In this document: piece by piece, positions 12,801 through 24,800 of the stretch | Numbering within the stretch: position 1 is the first letter of the stretch | How the letters are laid out: every line of letters begins with the position of its first letter | NCBI GenBank assembly: GCA_036346275.1 | Contig: CM070730.1 | Location: 4,960,309-5,024,308 of the forward strand | From: Otatea glauca | Lineage: Eukaryota; Streptophyta; Magnoliopsida; Poales; Poaceae | Reading direction: 5' to 3' | DNA: 64,000 nt | The notes under the pieces: model-generated | Seen by the model: only the letters and a program-made list of their open reading frames with translations | What the model was told of the DNA's origin: nothing | Database searches by the model: none | Program-made: the position numbers and the translations under genes

Positions 12801-15800
12801 AAACACCGATCTTCTAGATGGCCACATCTCTTGCAATGAGAAACAAGCTGACATCGGATAGGACTAGGATCGAGAATACCTTCAAATGCCATGATAGGAA
12901 GTACACTGGCACCAAGCAACTATTGGGGATTCTAGTGCCAGAAGCCAGCAGCAAGAGTACCAGCTGGAATCAACCAACAACATCACACAATTGTCCAACC
13001 AAGCAAACACCAGTAGCCAAGCAGAACAACACCGGTAGCCGAGCACCAGTGTAGCGGAGTAGCAATAGCAGTAGCAGAGCACCAGCAATAAAGAACTGAC
13101 CAATACAAGAAGCCTGAAGGCGGCGATCTACAGCAGCTGCAGCCCCGTGGTGTGAGTTGGCTAGCTCACCAATCTTGATGCTTGAGGCTGCAGGTCGGAG
13201 ATGAGCTGACGGCACCGGTAATAGAAAGTAGAGAAACCATTTATTAAAATTTAGCAAAGAAAAAGCCGTAAAGGGAAATTCTTTTCCCTAGGTGGCACTA
13301 TTATGATGTTTAACTCATGTCATGTAGAATATGTCTATATGTTACTCTTCATATAGGATAATCCAGGGCTAAGCTAGTGTGTCAAGGAGCAAGATTAATA
13401 GAAAGTGTCTCTATTGTGTTGCGCTTGAGATAGAAAATGGTCGAGTGTAGCTAAAATCCTTGTGGCTTATACCCCTTTGTAAAGAGAAACGTTTCACTAA
13501 AATGTACTTAGTATTGGTGATCTTTTGTAAATCTGGAACTGTCAAGAGTATTGTATTGTAGTCGAACTCTTCTCTCTCTTGGCCCATGTGGCCCTTGTAG
13601 CCAATGCGGTGCAACTAATCATGTATATATCTCAATAATGAATAAGATGCTCAGTTGTGAATAGCAAAATCTCTCTCTCAATTTATCTAATATGGCATCC
13701 TTCACTGAAATTAAAGAGAGCCATATAAGCTTCCAATGTAGTCCTGACTGCATACAGATTGAAAATCCCAATTTCTTTGAATTAGTTCTTAATGTCACAT
13801 TCTGTCTTTATTTGGCAGCAACATGATTGAAACGTTGTATACTTTTACTGCTTATTGTAAATTTGTAATGGGTGCTTTGATATCTTGTTACACAGGGGAC
13901 ACTTTTCCTTGCTATGGAAATTCTTCTTTTGGAAGAAAATGGATACGTGGATCTTAGGCAGGAAATAGGCCATCTTATCAATGCAATAGTAGCAGTTCTT
14001 GGTCCTGAACTTGCTCCTGGTAGCACATTCTTTTCACGCTGCAAGGTTGGACTATTTTTACCGTACAATCTCCCTGCAATCCCTATTCCAGGAAAAAAAA
14101 GGTTCCAACCTGCTTTTCCAGTGGATCCTGCTATAATTACTCCCTCCGTTAATAAATACATGTCATTGTGGCCTTTTAATTTTGTTACTAGATACATGTT
14201 ATTCTACCATTTCTAGACATATTTATAGCTCATTTTCCTTAGAGAAAGCTAGTGGCTGTAGCTATGGGAAAGTATAATACAGAGGGTATTAAATAAGGTA
14301 AATGTTATCTTGGTCATTCTCCCTTGTGCCTTAGCTCTCACCCAACAAGATCGAATGACGTACATTTAGTAACGGAGGGAGTACTTACTGTCTTTAAAAG
14401 ACATGAACTCTAGCTTGCAACTATTTTTCTCCTTTTTATCTCTAAAGAACTTGGTTCATGTAACTGATTTTTTTAAGTTCAGTCTGTCATTGCAGAGATA
14501 AGCTCCTCGAATGAAACGGCTATACTTCTAGAGTACGTAATTAGCATAAACAACTTCCCTTTTATTTAACAAGCAGTTGGTTAGGAGAGGTCAAATTTGG
14601 ATGTAGTTCTTAAAGTATTTTCTTATATGTAATGATTTACATGACATTTAATGAAAATTGCAGATCAGTTAGGTTTGCTCAGCAGCTTGTACTCTTTGCT
14701 CCTCAAGCTGTTCCTGTGCATTCCCATGTTCAAGGTCTTATCCCGATGCTTTACTCAAGACAGGTAGGTAATGCTGTAGCTATTTACTTTGCTATTAGCA
14801 TTTCCTTTCTCTCATTGTGGCATATTTTTATAACAGCCAAGCCTTAGGTATTTGGCAGTGTCGACACTACACCATCTGATTGAAAGAGACCCGGTAAGGA
14901 AGAGGCAAACTGAAACCCTTTATTTAGTACTTGGCAGTCACTAGTATCATTTGCATGCCAGTAAAAAAAAGTTCTCATATTTCTCTATATTCTCATTTGC
15001 GACATTTTTGCTTATGTTTGCCTAAGGAGCTACATTACATGGAAATGAAAATTTTATTTGTGAATGGCATCATGGTTGTCACGGCGTCACCTAGTCGACA
15101 ACATGTTGTCCAGTAGTGGACGACAGGGCTGCTCGCCTCGATTGGCAGCAGTCTGGGAGAGAGGGGCCTAGATCTGGCCTTTGGGTGTCCCGAGAGAGGG
15201 GGAGAAGTGGCTCAGGCCTGGAAGAACCTGAGCCGCCTCTGCCGCTCATCATTGACCCTCTCTAGCTCGCATTCGGTGGCGCTGCCGCCCGAAGCACATT
15301 GTCACCTCCCTGCCTTCCGCCTTCGCCTTGCTGTTACTCTTCTCTCCCTCTCCTTTCTTCTCTGTTTCTCCCTCCCCTGCTCTCTCCTTTGCTCTCTGCT
15401 TTGCCACTCGCCTCTCGGCTCTGTTGCTTGTGGTGCTGGATGCTGCCGCTCACCATCCTCTCTACTAGGTGGCGGCTTGGTGGTATTATTAGGGCACGGG
15501 AGGAAGGGATAACGTAGATGGGGCCTTTGGGCTTTAGTGAGGTTGTGGGTTGAGTGGGTAATGGCCCATCTGTCATCTATTCTTTCTATTTTCTTTGTTA
15601 TATGTGTGTTATATATGCTGATTTGGCCAATATACCCCATCGTCTAATCTCTGTCTTGGCGGGTGCCTAGGCGTCTTGGTGCCCTAGGGTCGCCACGACT
15701 GGCTGGACCGCCGTGACAACCATGAATGGCATATATCAATATATATTATTTGGCATATATTCTCAAGCTGTCTTTTCTGATTTGGATGTAAAAGCAACTG

Positions 15801-18800
15801 GTTTCATAAATACAGCCTCAGTTTTGTTAGTTCTGGCTAGTGATTACCACATTTTTTAAGCTATAAAACGTTGCTTAATTAGTGTAACAGTAGTACACTG
15901 CCAACATTTTTTGTTTATTTTGAAGAATATGTAGATTAGGTATTGTAGATCACATTTGTCAAACAAATCAGGATTTTGCCTTCTAGATATAATTCATGAA
16001 ATGTTGCATGGGGCAATCCTGTAAAAGTGTGTCACCATTTACTAATCAGTAATAACCACCAATTCTGCTATTTGGATGTCAATAACTTTGTATATAACAA
16101 GATTTTTTGATTAAATGCAAAATTTATTATTTCATCATATCTTTCAAATAGATGCTTGATTCAGTCACTGACATCAGTTATTTTCTTATTATTTTGACAG
16201 ACAGCTAGTTCATTAATCAATTAAATATAGCTAATGCACTTGAATAATTCAAATTACCGTTCTGATGTTTTTCATAACATTTTTCTGATATCGTTATAGC
16301 AAAAATGCTATGTGATTTTTAGCCAGCATTTTCTGTTCAGGAAGAGTTCGATGCAATTACTTTTTGTGTCTTATTTGCTACTGAATCGTTTCTGTCAGGC
16401 TGCAATGATCAATGAGAACATCGAAGAGAATCTGTTCAGTATGCTTGATGAGGAAACTGACTCTGAGTATGTTTTTTTTACATATGTGATATATACTATA
16501 TTATTAGTGATACACAAAGCTGACATGACTGGCATTGTCATATTTGACAGTTATTGGTGACATTGGATAGAAATCTTACTGCTAGAATCAGTATTTACCA
16601 ATATAAAGGTGGACTGGTGTCACTGTAGGGATGGAGTATGCCATTATAACAGTGCCAGCATGGCACATTTTGGCACCCATCTGTAGTTTCATATTAACAT
16701 TATGTTATGTATTGTGCCAACTTTCATTCAATGGTTGTACATGGTGTGAATTGCTGACACTTATTTTGGGTTAAGAGTTCTATGGAGTCATTATTTGGGT
16801 GCACTTTACATTGTTTCTTTTGTTAACTGATTTTTTTTTCACTGATTCAGTGATTCTGATTTGTGTTAAGTATGCTGTGTCATCTTGATTGCTAGGATTA
16901 TGCTCATTATGGCAGACATTTCAGTTGCTTATCTCTATTGTGTCAGTGTGACTGTTGAAGAGATCAGTTTTTTACTTTATGGAGTCTGCAATGTGACATT
17001 TCCTATGTGGATCTAATATACTAATAGCTGTTTTCCACCTGCAATTAGGATGCAATACATTTCATAATGTCCTCATGATGTTTGTGATGCAATTGTGCAC
17101 TGGTATTCGAATATTATTAAGGTTATAAGCACATTGGCATTTAGTATGTTTCACCTGAAATTTGGAATGCAATAAATTTCATAATGTTCTCGTGATGTTT
17201 GTGATGCAATTTGTACTGACATTCAAATATTGTTAAGGTTGAAAGATATTGGTAATTTGATAGCTGTATAAACTTGATTTAAAATTTGATAGCATCCTTT
17301 GTTTCAGCCAACCAAATATAGACTACTGAATAGTATGCATCTCTGAGTCCTGTGATATTTAATTATCTGGTACCAGGAAACTAGTCATGCAGGAAAATGC
17401 TGTTATATTTTTGGTAGTTTTATAAAACTTGATTTTCATTTCTTTGTATACTATTCATGATCCAGTAATATTTCTTCACTCTTCATTACTTTGTCTGCTA
17501 TTAAATTCAATTTAATTTTTCTTGTGTAAAGTCCTTATGAATTGTGAAGTCGTGTTAATTATTTACTTTCAAATGTGCAGAATAGCAACATTGGTTCGTG
17601 CAACTATTGTTCGCTTATTGTATACATCATGTCCGCTACGTCCATCTCGGTGGTTGGCAGTTCTGCGGAATGTGGTATGTTCAATATATACTTCGCTTTG
17701 AAATTCAATATCTTTTGTTTAGCTTGTATGGTTTCTTGAATGTATGTGGAACTTGTAATGGTTGGCACAGTTTTTTCCCAACCATAAACAGACACATAAT
17801 AACATAATGAAAGAGGAATGCATACTGTCCTAAGTTTATGTTCTACTATATAATTCCTTGGGTAGCCATATTCTGTTATTACATGTTGTTCCAATTATTA
17901 ATTTTGTGATGAGTGTATTTATCATATCTCAAGTGGAATACCGTTCCTCTTGTCAATTGTTTTTATGCAAATCAATATAGATTTTTGTAGGTAGCACGGT
18001 TCCATCCTATTTAATTTTAGAATCTCTTTTCTCCATAATATTCTTCCTCTTTACATGCACACTGACATAAGGTTTTTTGTAATAATAATATATGCCTGTT
18101 GAACTTTTTCTTGCCTTCGAATTCTGACATCATTCATGATCTCATTGAGCGAACTGTGGGTTGGTGACTTTTGGTACTTACACAATGCATATAATATGCA
18201 TGATGATCACAGGCTTATTAGTTCTGTCATTACATTAATACAGGATTCTTTAGCAGGAAAATCGTTGCTTTGGAATTGGTATACTTATGTCGTTATTTTT
18301 CAATACTATTCAGGTTCTTGCTACATCAGTTACAAGAAACACAAGTGAAGGTCTGTCCAGTTCTGGACACGATCCCCTTGACATTACGTCTGAGAATGAT
18401 GTATATTATGGAGAAGATGAAGACAACATGATTTCTAGCCGAAAGCAGGAGCAAGTACACTGGTCTAGTTCTATAATCATTCAGTTTCCTCGAAGAAATA
18501 AGCACCTGAGATACCGCACCAGGGTTTTTGCAGCAGAGTATGTCTGTTACAGTACATGATTTTTGCTTATATCAAGTCCAAAATACCCTGAAGATATGTA
18601 ATATTTTTTTTTCACTTGTCATTATTACAACGATTTCTTTTTTGTATGAAAACAGATGTGTTAGCCATGTACCGATTGCCGTTGGAACAGAACCAGCTCA
18701 TTTTGACCTCTTGTTGGCAAGGAGTGCAATAGCTAAAGGGACTTATCTGTCAAATGACTGGCTAGTGCTTAAGCTACAGGAGCTGGTCTCGCTTTCATAT

Positions 18801-21800
18801 CAGGTCCAAATATAAAGCAGATTTTACATTCATACCATAGAACTATCAAATGAAGCTTTGAGTCAGATTCTGCAATTAAAAGCTGACAGCTACATTTGCA
18901 TCCCAGATAAGTACTGGACAGTTTGAAGGAATGCAACCGATAGGCGTGCAACTTTTGTGTTTGATTATGGACAAGGTATCTACTATCAGCTCTTTTGGAG
19001 ATATTATGGCCTTGACATAAGTACGTAATCTAGTCATGTAGTGTAATATCATCCAGTCATGTAATGTAATGTAATGTCATGCACTCACTTTTATAGTTAA
19101 TTCAAAGAAATACCAGAAACTTGCATTAGAATTTGAAATAACTGGTTGTCTACATGTCTTGTCCACACTCCACAGTGCATTTCTTTTAAACTTGTCCATG
19201 GTGCATGTTTGTTCCCATTGAAATGCCATGAAACTATTCTAAATAGTTTGTTTAAGTTTTATATTGTATGTGTTCTGAAGTGATTTAGGCACCTGAAAAC
19301 TCACAAGCCACGGCCGATGGATAGTGCTTTCTCAGCTGCTACTCTCTGTACCATTTAATAAGGGACACTTTATAAACGAAAGAAACCAGAGCAGTTGTGT
19401 CATTAAGCTATGTTTGTTTTGGGATTCTATGGTCTATGCCATAGTTACAAAAAACAAGGTTCGTCCAAGTTGCAGTACGGGATTCAGGTTCGCAGTTCAC
19501 ACTTTTTCTTCCAATTTCCACTGCGAACACAAACCCCGTACCTAAACCGGTTTGGGTTCGATGAATCCGGTTTGCAATTCGTAAGGATTTACAGCGAATC
19601 TGGTAACTATGGTCTGCGCCACCTTGACGAAGCTGATTATGCTCACCAATCCTGAAAAATGAAAATGATATAAGCTAGCTTATCTGTTGTGGCTCTGGTA
19701 AGCCTTGTTGTAATGTTGAATATTCATTGGTACCATATCATATCTTTTAAAATATTTAGATTGGTCACATGAAAATGATGCAAGTAGATTTGTCATAAAA
19801 AATACTTTTGCGGTATTATATTTTAGGAAAAAAGTTCACATTTCCCCCTGTACTTTGAACTTCGTCCACCCCCTGAAGTTTGAAAACCAGAGTACATAAG
19901 GTCCAAACCTAGCTCGAGGGTGGTTTTGGAGATGATGTGGCATCTGAGTAAGCAGATGAGATGGTGTGTTGTCCGAGTCAGCTATACATGTCTTTTTCTT
20001 TTAGAAAACAGAGGGTAGGAGTTAGCCATGGATGGTCTCGGACTGGTGAAGCTTGGCACGATGAAGGGTGGGTGGTGAGGTGACTGGAAAAACGGAATGT
20101 GGAGCTCACTCAGCCCAGTCATGTTGGATCCCATGTCATCACCAAAACCATCCGTTATCCGGTCTAGACCTTATTTGATCTGGTTTTGAAACTACTGGGG
20201 GTATTTACCTGATTTTATACTACAGGGCCCAGACTGGACCAACTTAAAAGTAGAGGCACCAAATATGTACATTCCTATATTTTATGATTTCGATAAATAT
20301 ACTGTGATAAAAACTAATAATTATTAAAGTTGCATCTCGGAGACCATGGAAACTGAAAACATTATGAGTTTTAGGTAGGAGGGAGTATTAAGGAATCAAT
20401 CCACGGGCAATAGATTCTTAGTTCTTTAGCTGATGGATTGGTCTTTTGTGCACGCCCGCATCTGTTGGACCATCAATGCTATACTATTTATCTCCACCAT
20501 ATCGACTCTATTGTTGCTTTATGTTCTTTGCTTGCTAGGGATCGTATATTTGTCAGTCTCTGGTCTGTCTATCATATCATAGCTAAGTCCACAGTTGTTG
20601 CTTTCACAAATCATGTGGCAGTCCTTATAACTATTCCACTAGGGATATGAAGTATGGACTGAGAGATGTTAACAATTGATCTGTTTTTTTTTTGTATGGG
20701 TCGTCTTTTCGTGTGATTATGCTCTGCCTTGAATCCCCTTATATGCTGTTTCAAACTTTTTTTGATGGGGAAACTGCTGTTTCAAACTCAGTCCTGAGTC
20801 TTGTGTTTACTGTATTTTTCTAGTTTGGCATGACAGCGGATCCTGAATTTCCTGGGCATATCTTGTTGGAACAATTTCAGGTGATTCTCAGATCCCCTCA
20901 CTTCTTAATACCTTTTTTCGTAGCAAAAAAGAAAATCTTGATGGCCTATTCTTACTGTGTAATTAAATATATGCACGGATATTCTCATGAATACTGATAA
21001 AACTAGCTTTGTTGACATGATTTAATCATGTAATTGACCAATTGTTTAATACTACTGTTGTGTACATTGAAATGCAGGCTCAGCTTGTTTCTGCTGTTAG
21101 AACAGCCATAAGTACTGCTTCTGGTCCCCTTCTCTTGGAGGCTGGCCTTGAACTTGCTACAAAGGTCTCTACCAAAAAAAGTTCCTGTTCTATCCCTTTC
21201 CAGTGTTGCACACCACAAATATTGCTTACAGATTTTGATTGATAAACATCTATGCAAAACCAGGTTATGACAAGCAGCATAATTGGTGGGGATAGAGTAG
21301 CTCTTAATCGTTTGTTTTTGCTAATATCCCGTCCGCTAAGTGACATAGAGGACCTATTTTACCCATCTTTTGCCGATTGGGTTGTGTGTAAGGTATTTCA
21401 GTTCTCCTATATTATCTTATGTAGCGATATATCTCATCCAATTTTGTCTTGGATATCTGCTACTGTCCATAGTTTCTGATGTAGGTTGTGTAATCTGACA
21501 GATCAAAGTGCACCTTCTTACTGCCCATGCTGCAGTAAAATGTTACACCTATCAATTCTTGAGGACGAAGGAAAATGTTCCTGATGAACACCAGCAATTG
21601 GCACCTTTACTTGCAAATAGCTCGACTCTATTAGGAAAATATTGGGTTGGAGCACTCAAGGATTATATTTCTATAAGCTTTGGTTTGCATTCAAGAATTA
21701 ATGTAAGACCATCTATCAAAATTCAATTATTGGTTCCCAATTATTATATAATGGCTTATATTGTCTTCTTTTAAACAGCACAAGCCATTCCTTGATGGCA

Positions 21801-24800
21801 TTCAGTCATTATTGGTCTCATCAAAGGTACAGAAGTATCTTGATGAAGTTTGGGTACTGATTCTTCAAGCAACAGCTCTTGATGCAGCTCCTGTGGAGTT
21901 TGATATGGATGATTCTGTAGATATGCATGAACATACATTTATCTCTGGACGTAGTATGGTCAAACTGGAAAGAAATGAATTTCAGTTTCTTTGGGGACTA
22001 TCAGTTCTTGTGCTATTTCATGGACACCAATCAAGGATGAATAGTACTGTAAAGATTAAGCTTGACCGTAGCAAAGAGAAAAATATTGGGGACTTTGTTT
22101 TCCATGGACTAGATAATCCAAGACCATGTGATCTGGTCTTACCTGTGTTATTGTCCCTCACAACAGAAGTCTTTTTTACCAAGGAGTTCCTTTCGGTGGA
22201 TATTTGCCAGGAACTCATCCAGGTCAGTGCACCCTGCTGTTACCTTCATATTTTCTAAGTTGTATATTTCCCAATATTCCCCCAGGCGCTAGGCAGAAGG
22301 AGGGCGGAGGTTGGCCGCTTAGCACCTAGCCCTCCTAGGCTGCCTGCCCCAACACTAGGCTAAAAGGGGAGGGGGGAAGGGGATGAGAGGCAGTAAATGG
22401 AGGCTTGTGGTGGTGACGGCGCAGCTCCATACTCCCTCTGTGTGTGAGTTGATGGCTTGGAGTAGAGTAGCCGATGTCGATGGCAAGAGACGGAATCCGG
22501 CGGGGTGGAGTAGGTGAAGGCCGTGGCGACGTGGATTCGGCCAGTGGAGACAGGGTGAGGTTGATTCTGCGTTTGCTGCGCTGCACCTGTTGAAGCTGGA
22601 GAGGCAGGGAGTGGAGACTGGGGAGAGCTGGAGAGACGGGGTAGGGTTAATGACATGAAGCCTGGGCTGGGCCAGTTCGTTGCCTTCCTCTTCTACTTCC
22701 CAGCAGCAGCAGGTGCCGCCTCTACTTCTCAGCTGCCGCTGCAGCCTTCGCTTCACAGCTGGCACCGCCACGTTGCCGAGCACCTCTATCCCGTCCTACA
22801 CCCCACCTTCCTTTCTTCCTCCCCCTCCCTTCCAGCTGGTCTGCTCCATCCAGCCCACCTCAACGCCGCGTTGTATTGCCTCAATGCTGCCTAGCTCCGC
22901 CTTGTACTGCCTAGGCGGCTTCGCCGCCGAGCCTGCTGATTAGGGGCAAATCGCAGCTGCAGGCTGGCGCCGAGCAGCTAGGCAGCCGCCTTGGCGAACA
23001 CTGATATTTCCTTCCACCTTGAGTTAGTCAAGCCTATAAATATCCATGTAAAGCTTAGTGCAGTGCAATTAGCTAATGAAGTATTTAACTTATAGTATGA
23101 CACAAGTCTTACATCCCAGTTCTTTAGACTCGTGAGGGGACTGACATGGTCATAACCAACTAAACTTTAGTTACATTTCCAAATGATGAGATGCCTAGAT
23201 GCAACTCTGATATGTGGTGCACCGGTAAGTGTTCTTCACTGACATGGACAACCTTGGAGGTTTGCATAGGTGCAACTTGGTATGACAGACATGAGATTGT
23301 CCAAAGTGATAAAATCATAAAAATCTGCTTGCCTTAGATTGACTGCGATTCTGCTTCGGAAGTCTCATTGGAGATGGAAGCACCAATCTGGTAGGGGCAA
23401 CTATTTGTTGATTTTGGCAGTGGCAAGCTCCTAATCTTGAATAGACCTGAGCATTTTGGGGTAGGGTTGCATAAAGGCTCACATTTGAGGTGAAAAATAC
23501 TGTTTTGGTCTTTGGGCTCCGCATCATTTTAGAAGCTCAACCTTTCGAAGGAGCTATTTTCGTGGCACAATTTTCAGTTTTGATCTCATTTTGACCCTTT
23601 CGATTAAAAAGTTATTAAATTTAGTCATTATTGAGATGTGAGATCCTAATCCACTTATCCATTACTTAGAGAGATCTTATGTATAGTGAACAAAGTTGAA
23701 GAAGAAAAATTGTTCCTTTGAAAAGTTTAGGTCCTATGGACTGAATGTAACAAAGTTAGAGGACAAAAATAGTAGTTTTTTCCAAATTTTCAGCCAACTT
23801 AGGCCTGAGCCTGGGCAAATACAGGTTAGGTGGGGTTGGTTGTCCGTAAGTAATGTAATGTGAAATGGCTGTTGGGCCGGGCCAGAATGGGTTAGGTGTT
23901 GTGCCTAAAATGCCAAGCTTGATATTGATACTAAGTCCCAAGACATGCTGAGCTTCCCTTAACTAGGTCAAGTGAGGCTAGACCATTGCATGTCTTGACG
24001 GACCGACCAATACAATTTTTTTTGAAGACAAATCTGATCAAAGATCTCATAGTGGATCGTGCCACCCCTGGGAGATTGGATCGCATACCCCTCTCATGGG
24101 CAGTTGATTGGTGGCCGCTAGTTTTATTTTGAAGGCTAAAGGTCACCCCTTCATTAGTATTGTTCTCAAAGGAAAAAGAAGCTACATCATTGTCATTTGA
24201 CCTAGTCAGGTAGCTAACACGACTTGGTCAAATGGCAATGATGCATTTTTTTCCCTTTTAGGACAAAGTTATAAAACAGTGGGAGTTTGTAATCATGCAA
24301 ATTTTAATGTAAGAGGGGGTGACCTTTAGCCTTCAAAAAAAGTAAAGAGATTAACATCTCATCTCTATTGCCTTGTTAAAATATAGGTGTTGAATTGATG
24401 TACTCCCCCCGTTTTGCAATATTTGTCCATTTTCTTGGGAAGTGTTATTTCATGTTTGTATATTGAGGAAATCAAGAGTCTAGTTACTGCAATATTTCCA
24501 CTCACTACCTCTATTCATATTTACCGGATTCGCTGTAAACACCTGTGAATCGCGAACTGGATTCGTTGAACCTGAACCAGTTTAGGGTACGGGGATCGTG
24601 TTCGCAATGGAAATTGGAAGAAAAAGTAGCAAATCGCGAACCGAATCCCGTACTGCGACTCAGACGAACCGTGTTTCTGGTAACTACATCCCATTGCGTT
24701 TATTTCAATGTAGTTGAGTAGTTGTAGTATGCCATTGGTCTGTATGCATGGTAACTGGACAAATATTGAAAAACGAGCCAATATACAGAAGTACTAGTAC

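Larger units (their letters stand above)
9110..13250 (-). mobile_element. Degenerate Ty1/copia retrotransposon inserted antisense in an intron
   Basis: Intron 9 (8,888-13,895) is 5 kb long because of this insertion. Reading the minus strand in order gives: a gag zinc-knuckle region (12,919-12,566; HCKRCGHLEDRCFKLYPEL, where the first Cys of the CX2CX4HX4C pattern reads Val); a gag-pre-integrase stretch with a CKGC motif (about 12,570-12,060); an integrase core (SDVWGP near 11,930; AQNGVAERKH near 11,680); reverse transcriptase with YVDDML (10,432-10,187); and RNase H (9,970-9,270). Frameshifts and stops break it into many frames, so it is inactive. A purine-rich tract (minus GTGAGGGGG, about 9,250) precedes LTR-like sequence at 9,110-9,245, marking the 3' end. 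The 5' LTR was not found in the expected orientation. Confidence 0.82.
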
